Shown one piece after another: positions 7,548-15,395 of a stretch of 25,522 nucleotides of DNA. How positions within the stretch are numbered: the stretch's first letter is position 1; every line of letters begins with the position of its first letter. The notes under the pieces are model-generated. The model saw nothing but the letters and a program-made list of their open reading frames with translations. It did not search any database and was not told the origin of the DNA. Source of the DNA: Desulfuromonadales bacterium (GTDB taxonomy: Bacteria; Desulfobacterota; Desulfuromonadia; Geobacterales; Pseudopelobacteraceae); NCBI GenBank assembly GCA_015688915.1, contig JAATGX010000224.1, forward strand, positions 1 through 25,522, read 5' to 3'. The translations under genes and the position numbers were made by a program.

Positions 7548-8753
7548 ATGCTCGAGAGAAAACAGGTCATCCTCGGCGTCAGCGGCGGCATCGCCGCCTA
7601 CAAGGCGGTGCAACTGTTGCGGCTTCTCACCAAGGCCGGTGCGGACGTTCATGTCATCATGACCCGCTCGGCCCAGGAGTTCGTCACCCCGCTCACCTTC
7701 CAGACCCTTTCCGCGAACCCGGTACACACGGAACTGTTCAACCTCATCTCCGAACAACAGATCGGCCACATTTCCCTGGCGGACCGGGCCGACCTGTTCA
7801 TCATTGCCCCGGCCACGGCCAACATTATCGGCAAAGTTGCCGGCGGCATTGCCGACGACATGCTCACCACCACGGTCATGGCCACCAAGGCAAAGGTCTT
7901 GATCGCTCCGGCCATGAACGTCAACATGTACACCAATCCGATTTATCGCGATAACGAGGAACGGTTGCGCCGCCTGGGATACCTGTTCGTGCCGCCGGAA
8001 ACGGGCGAACTGGCCTGCGGCTGGATTGGGGAAGGAAAGCTGGCGGCGCCGGAATCCATCTTCGAGGCGGCAATGGCGGCGCTCACGTCCAAGACGCTGA
8101 ACGGGCAGACCATCATGGTCACCGCAGGTCCGACCCGGGAAGAGATCGATCCGGTGCGTTTCGTCAGCAACCACTCTTCCGGCAAGATGGGTTACGCCCT
8201 GGCCGGGGCCGCCCGACGGCGCGGCAGCCGGGTGATCCTGGTCAGCGGCCCGGTGGGCCTGACGGCTCCTCCGGGCGTCGAACTGGTGCGCGTGGAAAGT
8301 GCCGCGGAGATGCGCGAGGCGGTCATGGCCAGGGTCGGCGAGTGCAGCGTGGTCATCAAGGCCGCCGCCGTGGCCGATTACCGGTCTGTTGAGCGCAGTG
8401 AAACAAAAATAAAGAAACAAAACGATGAGTTGACGCTCCGGTTGGTCAAAAATCCGGATATCCTGGCAGAGTTGGGCCGCTTGGAACAGCGGCCGTTTCT
8501 GGTGGGCTTTGCCGCCGAAACCGACAGCCTGGAGGCGGGCGCGGCAAAGAAGCTGGCAGAGAAAAACCTGGACATGATCGTGGCCAACGACGTCAGCCAG
8601 CCTGATGCGGGTTTCAATGTGGATACCAATCGCGCCCGCATCCTGTTCCGCGACGGCCGTAGTGCGGAATGCCCGCTGATGTCCAAGAACGAACTGGCCG
8701 ACCGTATCCTCGATCACATTACGACCGAGTTTTCCCCCCGAAGAGAGCGCTGA
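7548..8753 (+). CDS. coaBC: Bifunctional phosphopantothenoylcysteine decarboxylase / phosphopantothenate-cysteine ligase
   Basis: This enzyme carries out two consecutive steps of coenzyme A synthesis: joining cysteine to 4'-phosphopantothenate (CoaB) and decarboxylating the product to phosphopantetheine (CoaC). The N-terminal FMN-dependent CoaC half shows SGGIAAYK (12-19), active-site H74 in GHISLADRAD, the PAMN motif (121-124) and C157 in ELACGWIGEGKLA. The CoaB half begins near residue 185 with VTAGPTREEIDPVRF and includes SNHSSGKMG, KAAAVADYR and the VKNPDIL loop. Length (401 aa) is normal. It follows the MBL hydrolase in an operon. Its last 35 bases overlap the 3' end of the convergent phospholipase-like gene, so the two 3' ends share sequence in opposite directions. 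Confidence 0.97.
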   Translation: MLERKQVILGVSGGIAAYKAVQLLRLLTKAGADVHVIMTRSAQEFVTPLTFQTLSANPVHTELFNLISEQQIGHISLADRADLFIIAPATANIIGKVAGGIADDMLTTTVMATKAKVLIAPAMNVNMYTNPIYRDNEERLRRLGYLFVPPETGELACGWIGEGKLAAPESIFEAAMAALTSKTLNGQTIMVTAGPTREEIDPVRFVSNHSSGKMGYALAGAARRRGSRVILVSGPVGLTAPPGVELVRVESAAEMREAVMARVGECSVVIKAAAVADYRSVERSETKIKKQNDELTLRLVKNPDILAELGRLEQRPFLVGFAAETDSLEAGAAKKLAEKNLDMIVANDVSQPDAGFNVDTNRARILFRDGRSAECPLMSKNELADRILDHITTEFSPRRER

Positions 8754-9684
8754 ACAGGCCCCGCTTTCCGCTGTGCAACCTCCCCAGCAGTTCCGGTTCA
8801 TGGAGCGCCTGGCGTAATGTCTCCTTGAGCGCCTCGACCTGCTCAAACCCCTCGACCCTGGTCAGCCGTCCGCTCGTGTGAAGCAGCCGCAGGTTTTTGC
8901 GGAGCGCCTCCGCCATCGCCAGGGCCCGTTCACCTGTCGGGTCCGCCCGCAACAGGTTAGAATCTTTGGGGTGCTGCAGGAAATCGAAGACGGCTTCCCG
9001 GGTCAATTTGAGATATTCATCCCGGTCGCTGTCGGCCAGTACGTAGCGTGAATTGTTGGACAAGGTCTGCATGATGCGCTGCCACCGTTCCAGGCGCGAC
9101 AGGAGCATGATCGAATTGAAGATGCGCTTGTTGGTGCCGAAGGAGAAAAGGGTGGCGGTCAGTACGCCGCGCAACAGCATATCGTTGGCCCGCTGGTCGC
9201 TGCGGCAGACCTCCCGCGCCTCTTCCCACACCTCCTTTTCCACGAAGGTCTCGAATCGCATCTCCCAATAGGTGTGCTTCATGGTCACGCTGGCAAAGGA
9301 ACGCATGATCTTGTAGGGGACGAAGTAATTGTGGGCAATGGTGTCCGCCGCCAGATGGGAGAGGTACCCATAGGCGCAGGCCCGTTCGCTGTCCGTCCGG
9401 GCGGCTTGCAGCACCTTCTTGCCGATGCCCCATCGGTGGCAGTTGAGCAGGTAGTGGGTGTACTTCTTGCCCACGATGATATCTGCCGCGATGCAGCCGT
9501 ACAGGTAATCGCGGGGATGAGCGGCCAGGATCGCGGCCAGACCGGCGGGGAGCAGGGACAGGTTTTCCAGCACGTTCAAGCCGACCTGGAGGTGGATGCC
9601 GCCTCCCCAGGCGTGGGCCGGGGAAGGGACGCAGATGATTGCCAGAAACAGGATGAAAAGGGAGAGGTACATGCGTTCTTTCAC
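8719..9684 (-). CDS. Secreted zinc-dependent phospholipase C-like protein
   Basis: A 321-residue protein with a signal peptide ending AHA at residue 25, so the mature chain would begin with Trp26. That matters, because in Bacillus cereus phospholipase C the mature N-terminal Trp itself binds zinc. The other metal ligands can be lined up in order: H31 (WGGGIH), D68 (AADII), H83, H110 and D114 (LSHLAAD), H118, H137 and E141 (HTYWE). The set therefore looks intact. The product should act outside the inner membrane on phospholipids or another phosphate ester. The annotated GTG start keeps the basic KER n-region of the signal peptide; the in-frame ATG at 9673 would lose it. Neither has a strong ribosome site. 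A TTGACA element lies just upstream (complement of 9722-9727). Confidence 0.8.
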   Translation of the reverse strand: MKERMYLSLFILFLAIICVPSPAHAWGGGIHLQVGLNVLENLSLLPAGLAAILAAHPRDYLYGCIAADIIVGKKYTHYLLNCHRWGIGKKVLQAARTDSERACAYGYLSHLAADTIAHNYFVPYKIMRSFASVTMKHTYWEMRFETFVEKEVWEEAREVCRSDQRANDMLLRGVLTATLFSFGTNKRIFNSIMLLSRLERWQRIMQTLSNNSRYVLADSDRDEYLKLTREAVFDFLQHPKDSNLLRADPTGERALAMAEALRKNLRLLHTSGRLTRVEGFEQVEALKETLRQALHEPELLGRLHSGKRGLFSALFGGKTRS

Positions 9685-9764
9685 TTTGACAGACGATTGA
9701 GGTAGCTGCTACAGTTCGACTTGTCAAATGGTACCCCAGAAAGGGGCAGGATACAACAAAGCTC

Positions 9765-10538
9765 ATGAAATCAGGCAAGTCTTTCCATACGATTGCAGCC
9801 GCATCCCTCAAGGAATACGTAACGGCGTTGCAGGAAAGCGGTCTCGACGGCATCCCCGTCGCCATGGCCGGGGCCGCCCCGGTTGTCCCGGCATCTCCGA
9901 CGATATCCACTCCGGTCGTTGAAATGCTCATGTCAAAGGACCAGCCACACGAATCCCTGGAAAGGATCAGGAAGGATCTGGGGGAGTGCCAGCACTGCAA
10001 ACTGGGGAAGGCGCGAAAAAACCTGGTATTCGGCGTGGGCAACCCCCATGCCCGGCTGGTGTTCGTCGGGGAAGGGCCCGGTGCGGATGAGGACCTCAAG
10101 GGAGAGCCGTTCGTGGGCGCCGCCGGTCAGATACTCAATCGCATCATCACGGCCATGGGCCTGAAACGCGAGGATGTCTACATCTGCAACGTGGTCAAGT
10201 GCCGACCCCCCGGGAATCGCGACCCCGAACAGGACGAGATCGCGGCCTGTGCATCGTTTCTGTTGCGTCAACTCCAGTCCATCCGGCCCGAAGTGGTCGT
10301 GGCGCTCGGCAAGTTCGCCGCCCAGACGCTCCTGGAGACGAAGGAACCGATCTCAAGGCTACGCGGCAAGTTCCGCGACTTCCACGGCATCCCGTTCATG
10401 CCGACCTACCATCCCTCCTATCTGCTCCGCAGACAGGGCGAAGGGAGCATGGAGGCCTTCTGGGAGGTATGGGACGACATGACCCAGGTGCTGCGGCTCC
10501 TGAAACTGCCGGTGCCGGAGAAGAACAGGAAACGGTAG
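9765..10538 (+). CDS. Family 4 uracil-DNA glycosylase (4Fe-4S)
   Basis: The enzyme removes uracil from DNA to start base excision repair. The core (about residues 68-245) has the four cluster cysteines C75, C78, C146 (KCRPPGNR) and C162. The uracil-binding motif GEGPGADED is at 102-110, GEPFVGAAGQ follows, and the HPSYLLR motif (H216) closes the active site. This combination defines the UDGa/type 4 group. About 60 residues of Ala/Pro-rich, low-conservation sequence precede the core, as in several bacterial members. The start at 9765 has only a weak ribosome site. The gene is divergent from the phospholipase-like gene (80 bp) and convergent with the NlpC/P60 gene (16 bp). Confidence 0.93.
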   Translation: MKSGKSFHTIAAASLKEYVTALQESGLDGIPVAMAGAAPVVPASPTISTPVVEMLMSKDQPHESLERIRKDLGECQHCKLGKARKNLVFGVGNPHARLVFVGEGPGADEDLKGEPFVGAAGQILNRIITAMGLKREDVYICNVVKCRPPGNRDPEQDEIAACASFLLRQLQSIRPEVVVALGKFAAQTLLETKEPISRLRGKFRDFHGIPFMPTYHPSYLLRRQGEGSMEAFWEVWDDMTQVLRLLKLPVPEKNRKR

Positions 10539-10554
10539 GCGCGCACCCGCATGC

Positions 10555-11436
10555 TTATAACCCATACCATCTCCTGACCACAAATACCCCTTGCCGTTTT
10601 CCTCCCGCCGGCCATGCATCCACCGGCCGGCGCGTCCGCAGGATCTCCGCCAGCCGCTTTGCCAGCGGGGATATCGCCACCCCGCCGTTGCCCGGTTTCC
10701 CGCATGCCAGCCTGCTTTCGATGGTGGTTTTCCCGTCCAGCACGATGATCACATGGCCGTTCCAGGCGATCAGGTCAAGGGGCCGCAGCAGGTCCGCCAG
10801 TTCGTCGGCTGTTCTTCCCGCGATCGGCACCCCGCGTCCGAACGTGATCAACTGGGACGTATTGCGGGGAGTCCAGCCGCCGGTGGCCTGATAAAGCAGG
10901 CCGGAGCAATCCAGCCCCGCCAGTATCAGACGGTTGTCGATCCTGGGCGTGGCACTATCCCGATAGAACATCCCGGCCAGCTCCGGGACCCCCTGGCGCA
11001 CATTCCCCCCCCAAACGTAGGGGCTGTTCACGGCCCCCTTCAGGGAGGCGATGATATCGATCTCCGCCGGCAGGCTCCGACGGCGCGGCGGCGGCTCCGC
11101 GTCGCGCGGATCGATGAAGCGGCTGTCCACATAAAGCGCTCTGCCGGCAGGAGTGGGGTAGTCGTCGGTTTCCACCCGGAAAACGGTCGTCGTCTTGCCG
11201 CGTATCTCCGCCAATAACCGAAAGGGCGTACCCGGCAGGGCGATGAACTCCAGTTCCCGTACCTGGCCGCACCGGTCGGTTTTGAGGGTTGTGCCGTCAG
11301 GGCCGCCGAAGATCTCCGTGAGGTTCGGAGCGGCAAGCACCGGCGTCATGCCGCGGGCCACGCCGTAGCCCGCAGCTTCACCCGCTGCCGTCCGGCAGCA
11401 GATCGCAACCAACATGATGGGAATGATGAGTTTCAT
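10555..11436 (-). CDS. Exported NlpC/P60 family cell-wall peptidase
   Basis: Starting from the ATG at 11436, this is a 293-residue protein with a clear signal peptide (MKLIIPIMLVAICCRTAAG). A middle region of about 100 residues may hold SH3-like domains. The C-terminal NlpC/P60 domain opens with SPYVWGGN. Catalytic Cys177 is in LDCSGL, His228 in NGHVIIVLDG, and a polar third residue (probably Glu240) follows. Such enzymes cleave peptide bonds in peptidoglycan stems in the periplasm. An in-frame GTG 29 codons upstream is open but would bury the signal peptide, so I reject it. A possible extended -10 (TGAGATAAT on the minus strand, near 11524-11532) lies upstream. Confidence 0.85.
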   Translation of the reverse strand: MKLIIPIMLVAICCRTAAGEAAGYGVARGMTPVLAAPNLTEIFGGPDGTTLKTDRCGQVRELEFIALPGTPFRLLAEIRGKTTTVFRVETDDYPTPAGRALYVDSRFIDPRDAEPPPRRRSLPAEIDIIASLKGAVNSPYVWGGNVRQGVPELAGMFYRDSATPRIDNRLILAGLDCSGLLYQATGGWTPRNTSQLITFGRGVPIAGRTADELADLLRPLDLIAWNGHVIIVLDGKTTIESRLACGKPGNGGVAISPLAKRLAEILRTRRPVDAWPAGGKRQGVFVVRRWYGL

Positions 11437-11657
11437 ATAACCGTCCGGATGTGCTTTTTCGAGGCCGTTGTCGTGTCCGACAGGAGATTGTGCCCCGTCC
11501 CGTTCCAAGGATACAGGTAGCATATTATCTCATATCCCGCGATACCTGCTCCGAAAATAATCCCCGCCCATGGGATGAGGCCCCAACAAAAAGGCCTTTC
11601 CAAAGCGGTCAAACTCTGGAATGATGCCGGTAGCGACAGGATCTGAAAGGAAGAGCC

Positions 11658-12866
11658 ATGCAGGCTGGGCAAAGGACCGTCGGTCCGGAAACGGTGCGGA
11701 TGCTGGAGTTGGGGCATCCCTGGATCATTGCCGATGGGTATACCAAACGCTGGCCGGCCGGTGAGGCGGGCCAGGTGGTGGAATTGATGGACGAACAGGG
11801 GCGTTTTCTGGCCACGGCCCTGCTCGACCCACAGGATCGCATCGTGGCACGGGTGCTGTCCCGGGAGCGGATGCACCTGGACCGGGGTTGGCTGCGGCAA
11901 CGTCTGGAGGCGGCCGTTGCCCTGCGTACCAACCATGCCGACCTGGGCGATACGGATGCCTACCGGCTGGTGAATGCCGAGGGGGACGGACTGCCCGGCC
12001 TGACGGTGGACCGCTACGGCGCCTACCTGATGGTGCAGCTCTACTGCTCCGGGTGGCGTCCGCACCTCAAGCTGGTCACCCGGACGCTCCAGGAGATGCT
12101 TCAACCCGCGGGTATCTACGAAAAGAGCCGGCCCCAGAACACCAGGGAACTGGAGGCGGCCGGCGACAATAAGCGCTATGGCCGGCTTCTGGCCGGTACG
12201 GCGGCGCCGCACCACGTGGAGGTGCGGGAAAACGGCCTGACCTTCCTGGTGAGCCTGGAACAGGGGCTCAATACCGGCCTGTTCCTGGACCAGCGCAGGA
12301 ATCGGCGCGACCTGGTGGGCCGTGTCCACGGCAAGCGGGTGCTCAACCTGTTCGCCTATACCGGGGCCTTTTCGGTGGCGGCCGCCGCTGCCGGGGCGAG
12401 CCGGGTGACCGGCGTGGATGCCTCTCCCGGCTATACCGAATGGGCCAGGGCCAACTTCGGGGTCAACCGGATCAATCCCCAGCGCCACGAGTTCGTCGTG
12501 GGCGATTGTCGGCAGGTGCTGGTGGACTTGCTTCGTCAGCAAAAGCGCTACGACATCATCCTGATGGACCCTCCCTCCTTCTCCACCACCGCCAAGGGGC
12601 GTTTCACCACTCGCGGCGGCACCGCCGATCTGGTGGCGGCGGCCGTGCCGCTCTTGCCGGCCGGCGGGCTGCTGATCGCCTCCTCCAACCATCAGAAGAC
12701 CGATGTGGCCGATTACCTCAAGGAGCTGCGGCGCGGCGCCCTTCAGGCCGGAAGCGGATTGCAGGTGATTTCCCTGGCCGGGCAGCCGGAGGACTTTCCC
12801 TATCCGGTCACCTTTCCCGAGGGGCGCTACCTGAAGTATGCGCTCTGCGTAAAAGGGGATACGTGA
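11658..12866 (+). CDS. RlmI/RlmK-like SAM-dependent rRNA methyltransferase
   Basis: This 402-residue protein has an N-terminal PUA-like RNA-binding domain (about 1-85), a central domain, and a Rossmann methyltransferase domain. Motifs include TGLFLDQRRNR (206-216), SAM-binding NLFAYTGAFSV (230-240), acidic GVDAS (252-256) and catalytic-loop DPPSFS (304-309). Domain order matches RlmI (23S rRNA m5C1962 methyltransferase). However, where E. coli RlmI has the catalytic cysteine in SCSG, this protein reads ASSNHQK, closer to the RlmK N7-guanine enzyme. The base modified is therefore uncertain. AGGAAG precedes the ATG. The stop overlaps the start of yaiI by one base, so the two are probably translationally coupled. 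Confidence 0.88.
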   Translation: MQAGQRTVGPETVRMLELGHPWIIADGYTKRWPAGEAGQVVELMDEQGRFLATALLDPQDRIVARVLSRERMHLDRGWLRQRLEAAVALRTNHADLGDTDAYRLVNAEGDGLPGLTVDRYGAYLMVQLYCSGWRPHLKLVTRTLQEMLQPAGIYEKSRPQNTRELEAAGDNKRYGRLLAGTAAPHHVEVRENGLTFLVSLEQGLNTGLFLDQRRNRRDLVGRVHGKRVLNLFAYTGAFSVAAAAAGASRVTGVDASPGYTEWARANFGVNRINPQRHEFVVGDCRQVLVDLLRQQKRYDIILMDPPSFSTTAKGRFTTRGGTADLVAAAVPLLPAGGLLIASSNHQKTDVADYLKELRRGALQAGSGLQVISLAGQPEDFPYPVTFPEGRYLKYALCVKGDT

Positions 12867-13324
12867 TGAAAATCTGGGTTGATGCCGACGCCTGTCCACG
12901 GGTCATCAAGGAGATCGTGTTCCGGGCCTCGGAGCGCCTGTCGGTGCCGGTCTGCCTGGTGGCCAACAAGGACCTGTCCCGGGCCCATTCCGGGCTGGTA
13001 ACCTCGGTGCTGGTCGGAGAAGGTTTCGATGTGGCGGACGATTATATTGCCGAACACGCCGCGCCGGACGATCTGGTGATTACCGCCGATATCCCGCTGG
13101 CCGCCCGGATCGTGGCCAAGGGAGCGGTGGGCATCGACCCGCGCGGAGAGTTGTACACCGAGGAGAACGTGGGGGAGCGGCTTTCCATGCGTGACCTGAT
13201 GCAGGAGTTGCGCGCCGAAGGTCTCGTCCAGGGCGGGCCGGCTCAGTTCGGCATGACCGATCGGCAGCGGTTTGCTTCTTCGCTTGACCGGTTGTTGACC
13301 CGCATGCTGAAGGAGGGACGCTGA
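12866..13324 (+). CDS. yaiI: YaiI/YqxD family protein (DUF188)
   Basis: This 152-residue protein begins MKIWVDADACP, the hallmark of the YaiI/YqxD family, and continues with VANKDLS, DLVITADIPLAARIVAKG and the C-terminal GPAQFGMTDRQRFASSLDRL. The fold is PIN/NYN-like and conserved acidic residues suggest a nuclease site, but the family's biochemical role is not established. Length is typical. It starts at the ATG at 12866, which overlaps the stop of the upstream methyltransferase gene, with AAAAGGGG a few bases before. The open frame continues upstream inside the methyltransferase gene, but that is a shadow. Confidence 0.92.
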   Translation: MKIWVDADACPRVIKEIVFRASERLSVPVCLVANKDLSRAHSGLVTSVLVGEGFDVADDYIAEHAAPDDLVITADIPLAARIVAKGAVGIDPRGELYTEENVGERLSMRDLMQELRAEGLVQGGPAQFGMTDRQRFASSLDRLLTRMLKEGR

Positions 13325-13326
13325 TC

Positions 13327-13497
13327 ATGAAGAAACTGCTGACCTGGACGGCGGTTAGCCTGCTGACCACGGCCCTGCTCGATCCGGTCATATATTCCAT
13401 GCTCGAGAAGCCTATCTCCTGGTTTCGGGATCTGCTTATGCTGGCGGGTGGAGCGGGGTGCCTCTACCTGCTGGTCAGATTCCGGCATGACCTCTGA
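13327..13497 (+). CDS. Small membrane protein (56 aa)
   Basis: The ORF starts at the ATG at 13327, two bases after the yaiI stop, with GGAGGG (13312-13317) nine bases upstream inside yaiI. The predicted product begins MKKLLTWTAVSLLTTALLDP. It has two hydrophobic segments (about 5-23 and 36-51) joined by a loop containing EKPISWFRD, and ends in the basic RFRHDL. It looks like a two-helix inner-membrane protein. I do not recognise a family. Position and ribosome site are the main support for it being real. Confidence 0.65.
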   Translation: MKKLLTWTAVSLLTTALLDPVIYSMLEKPISWFRDLLMLAGGAGCLYLLVRFRHDL

Positions 13498-13538
13498 CAG
13501 CGATGTCGTGAACCTGATTTACCTGAAAGGAACCGCCA

Positions 13539-15386
13539 TTGCGCATAACCCTTGTCGCCATACACCCCTATCCCTCCCCCCAGGCCGTACCTTTGGCGAA
13601 CGCCTTTCTCAAGGCATTTGCCGCCGATAGCCCGGTGGAGATAACATTGCTGGATTTTTTCGCCGGTCAAGATGCCGCCGTCTGTGCCGGGGAAATAGCC
13701 GAATCGCGGCCGGCCGCAGTCGGCTTTTCGCTCTACGTCTGGAATCGCGCCCTGTGCCTGGAGATGGCCCGGGAGTTGGACCGCCTTCTGCCGGGTGTGG
13801 TCCTCTTCGCGGGGGGGGCCGAAGCGACGGCCGACCCGCAGGGGGTACTGACAGAGGCCCCCGGCGTCTTCCTGATTGTCGGCGAGGGGGAGCGGCCATT
13901 CGCGGAGCTGTGCCGGAGGTTGACGTCCGGAACGGAGGTCAGGGATGTCCCCGGTGTCGCGGTCACGGCAAAGAACGGCGTTGTGCCGACACGCTCCAAG
14001 CCCATTACCGATCTGGACGCCATCCCCTCCCCGTGGCTGACCGGCGTCCTCGATACCCGCCGTTACCGAGGTATTCTCTGGCAGTTGTCGCGGGGGTGCG
14101 GTTTCAGGTGCGACTTCTGCTATGACTCCCGTGGCGAGCAAGGGGTGCGGCGCTTTTCTCTCGGCCGGCTGGAAGCCGAATTGCGCCACTTCGCCGCAGG
14201 CGGTGTCTCCCAGGTCTTTGTCCTCGACTCCACCTTCAACCAGGATGTGGGCCGCGCCAAGTCGATCCTGCGGCTGATCGAACGGATCGCCCCCCACATC
14301 CATTTTCACTTCGAGGTGCGCAGCGAATTCATCGATTCCGAGATGGCACAGCTCTTTGCCCGGATCGTCTGCTCGCTGCAGATCGGCCTGCAAAGCGCCG
14401 ATCCACGGGTATTGAAGGAGGTCGGCCGGGCCTTTGACCGGGGGGTGTTTGCCGCCAGGGTGGCCTTGTTGAACGAGAGCGGAGCGGTCTTCGGTTTTGA
14501 CCTGATGTACGGTCTTCCCGGCGACACCCTGCAAGGATTCGCCGGCAGCCTCGATTATGCCGTGGGGCTCTACCCCAACCATCTGGATATCTTTCCCCTG
14601 GCGGTACTGCCCGGCACCGTCCTGGCCGATCGCGCCGCCTCCCTTGAGCTGCGTCACGTGCACGAGCCGCCTTACACCCTTGTTTCGTCACCGACCTTCA
14701 GTGCGGAGGATATGGCGGAGGCGGGTCGGCTGGCACGGGCCTGCGACATTTTTTACACCAGGGGCAAGGCCGTGGCCTGGTTCAACGGGGTCGTCGCCGC
14801 CCTTGGCCTGAAGCCATCGGCCTTTCTGCGGCAATTCGGCGAGTGGCTGGCAACGGAACGGGGGGTGGAGACCGGCGAGGGAGAGCTGGGCGACGACGAA
14901 GTCTGGTGGTTGCAACGGGCCTTCCTGACAACGGTTTTCAATGGCACGGGCCGGCGTTTACTGCCGTTGGTCCTTGACATGGTTGACTATCACTGCCATT
15001 ACGCCGCGGCAGTGCTGACCCCTCCACCGCCCCCCCCCGGCCGGCGCGGGCTGAAGCGGCTGCTGGAGGCCCCTGTCGCGCTCACGCCTTCCACCCGTCT
15101 GGCGGCCTTTCATTACGAGATACTTGAGGTTCTGGAGGCCGGAGCCCCTGACCTGCGAGCTCTCGCCGCTCACCTCGAGCCGACCGGTTCCTGGGCGGTC
15201 ATCTACCCCGGCAGCCAGGGGGTTTGCACCGAATCCATCGACGAACCCTATTTCCGGCTGCTGGAGCAAGTGGACGGCCATACCCCGGCCGGCCGGATCG
15301 CCGCTCGCCTGGGTATACCGAACGAGGATGCCCGGGCGTTTCTGGAATTCGCCGCAGCCGAAGGGATTATCGTGCCGTCCCGTTGA
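13539..15386 (+). CDS. B12-binding domain radical SAM protein with PqqD-like C-terminus
   Basis: The 615-residue protein starts at a TTG (13539) with AAAGGAA seven bases upstream. Residues 1-140 form a cobalamin-binding-type Rossmann domain (GFSLYVWNR, AGGAEATADPQG, VGEGERPFAEL). The radical SAM domain follows with C187, C191 and C194 (CGFRCDFC) coordinating the 4Fe-4S cluster, then LQIGLQSADPRVLKEVGR and FGFDLMYGLPGDT, typical of the family. A C-terminal region holds a run of six prolines (495-500). The last 50 residues (LLEQVDGHTPAGRIAARLGI onward) look like a PqqD-type winged helix. Such enzymes do methylations or other radical chemistry; the substrate is unknown. It follows the small membrane-protein gene by 41 bp and ends nine bases from the convergent MFS gene. 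Confidence 0.85.
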   Translation: MRITLVAIHPYPSPQAVPLANAFLKAFAADSPVEITLLDFFAGQDAAVCAGEIAESRPAAVGFSLYVWNRALCLEMARELDRLLPGVVLFAGGAEATADPQGVLTEAPGVFLIVGEGERPFAELCRRLTSGTEVRDVPGVAVTAKNGVVPTRSKPITDLDAIPSPWLTGVLDTRRYRGILWQLSRGCGFRCDFCYDSRGEQGVRRFSLGRLEAELRHFAAGGVSQVFVLDSTFNQDVGRAKSILRLIERIAPHIHFHFEVRSEFIDSEMAQLFARIVCSLQIGLQSADPRVLKEVGRAFDRGVFAARVALLNESGAVFGFDLMYGLPGDTLQGFAGSLDYAVGLYPNHLDIFPLAVLPGTVLADRAASLELRHVHEPPYTLVSSPTFSAEDMAEAGRLARACDIFYTRGKAVAWFNGVVAALGLKPSAFLRQFGEWLATERGVETGEGELGDDEVWWLQRAFLTTVFNGTGRRLLPLVLDMVDYHCHYAAAVLTPPPPPPGRRGLKRLLEAPVALTPSTRLAAFHYEILEVLEAGAPDLRALAAHLEPTGSWAVIYPGSQGVCTESIDEPYFRLLEQVDGHTPAGRIAARLGIPNEDARAFLEFAAAEGIIVPSR

Positions 15387-15395
15387 CGGGCGCCT

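Noticed and set aside
6927..8846. 639-codon open frame on the minus strand opposite the MBL hydrolase and coaBC
   Set aside because: It lies entirely antisense to two well-identified genes, has no family resemblance and a composition typical of a GC-rich shadow frame.
11587..11600. AAAGGCCTTT palindrome upstream of the RlmI/RlmK-like gene
   Set aside because: Short, commonly occurring by chance, with no gene end or T tract that would make it a terminator.
12440..12865. Longer version of YaiI starting inside the methyltransferase gene
   Set aside because: The family begins at MKIWVDADACP and the ATG at 12866 has a good ribosome site.
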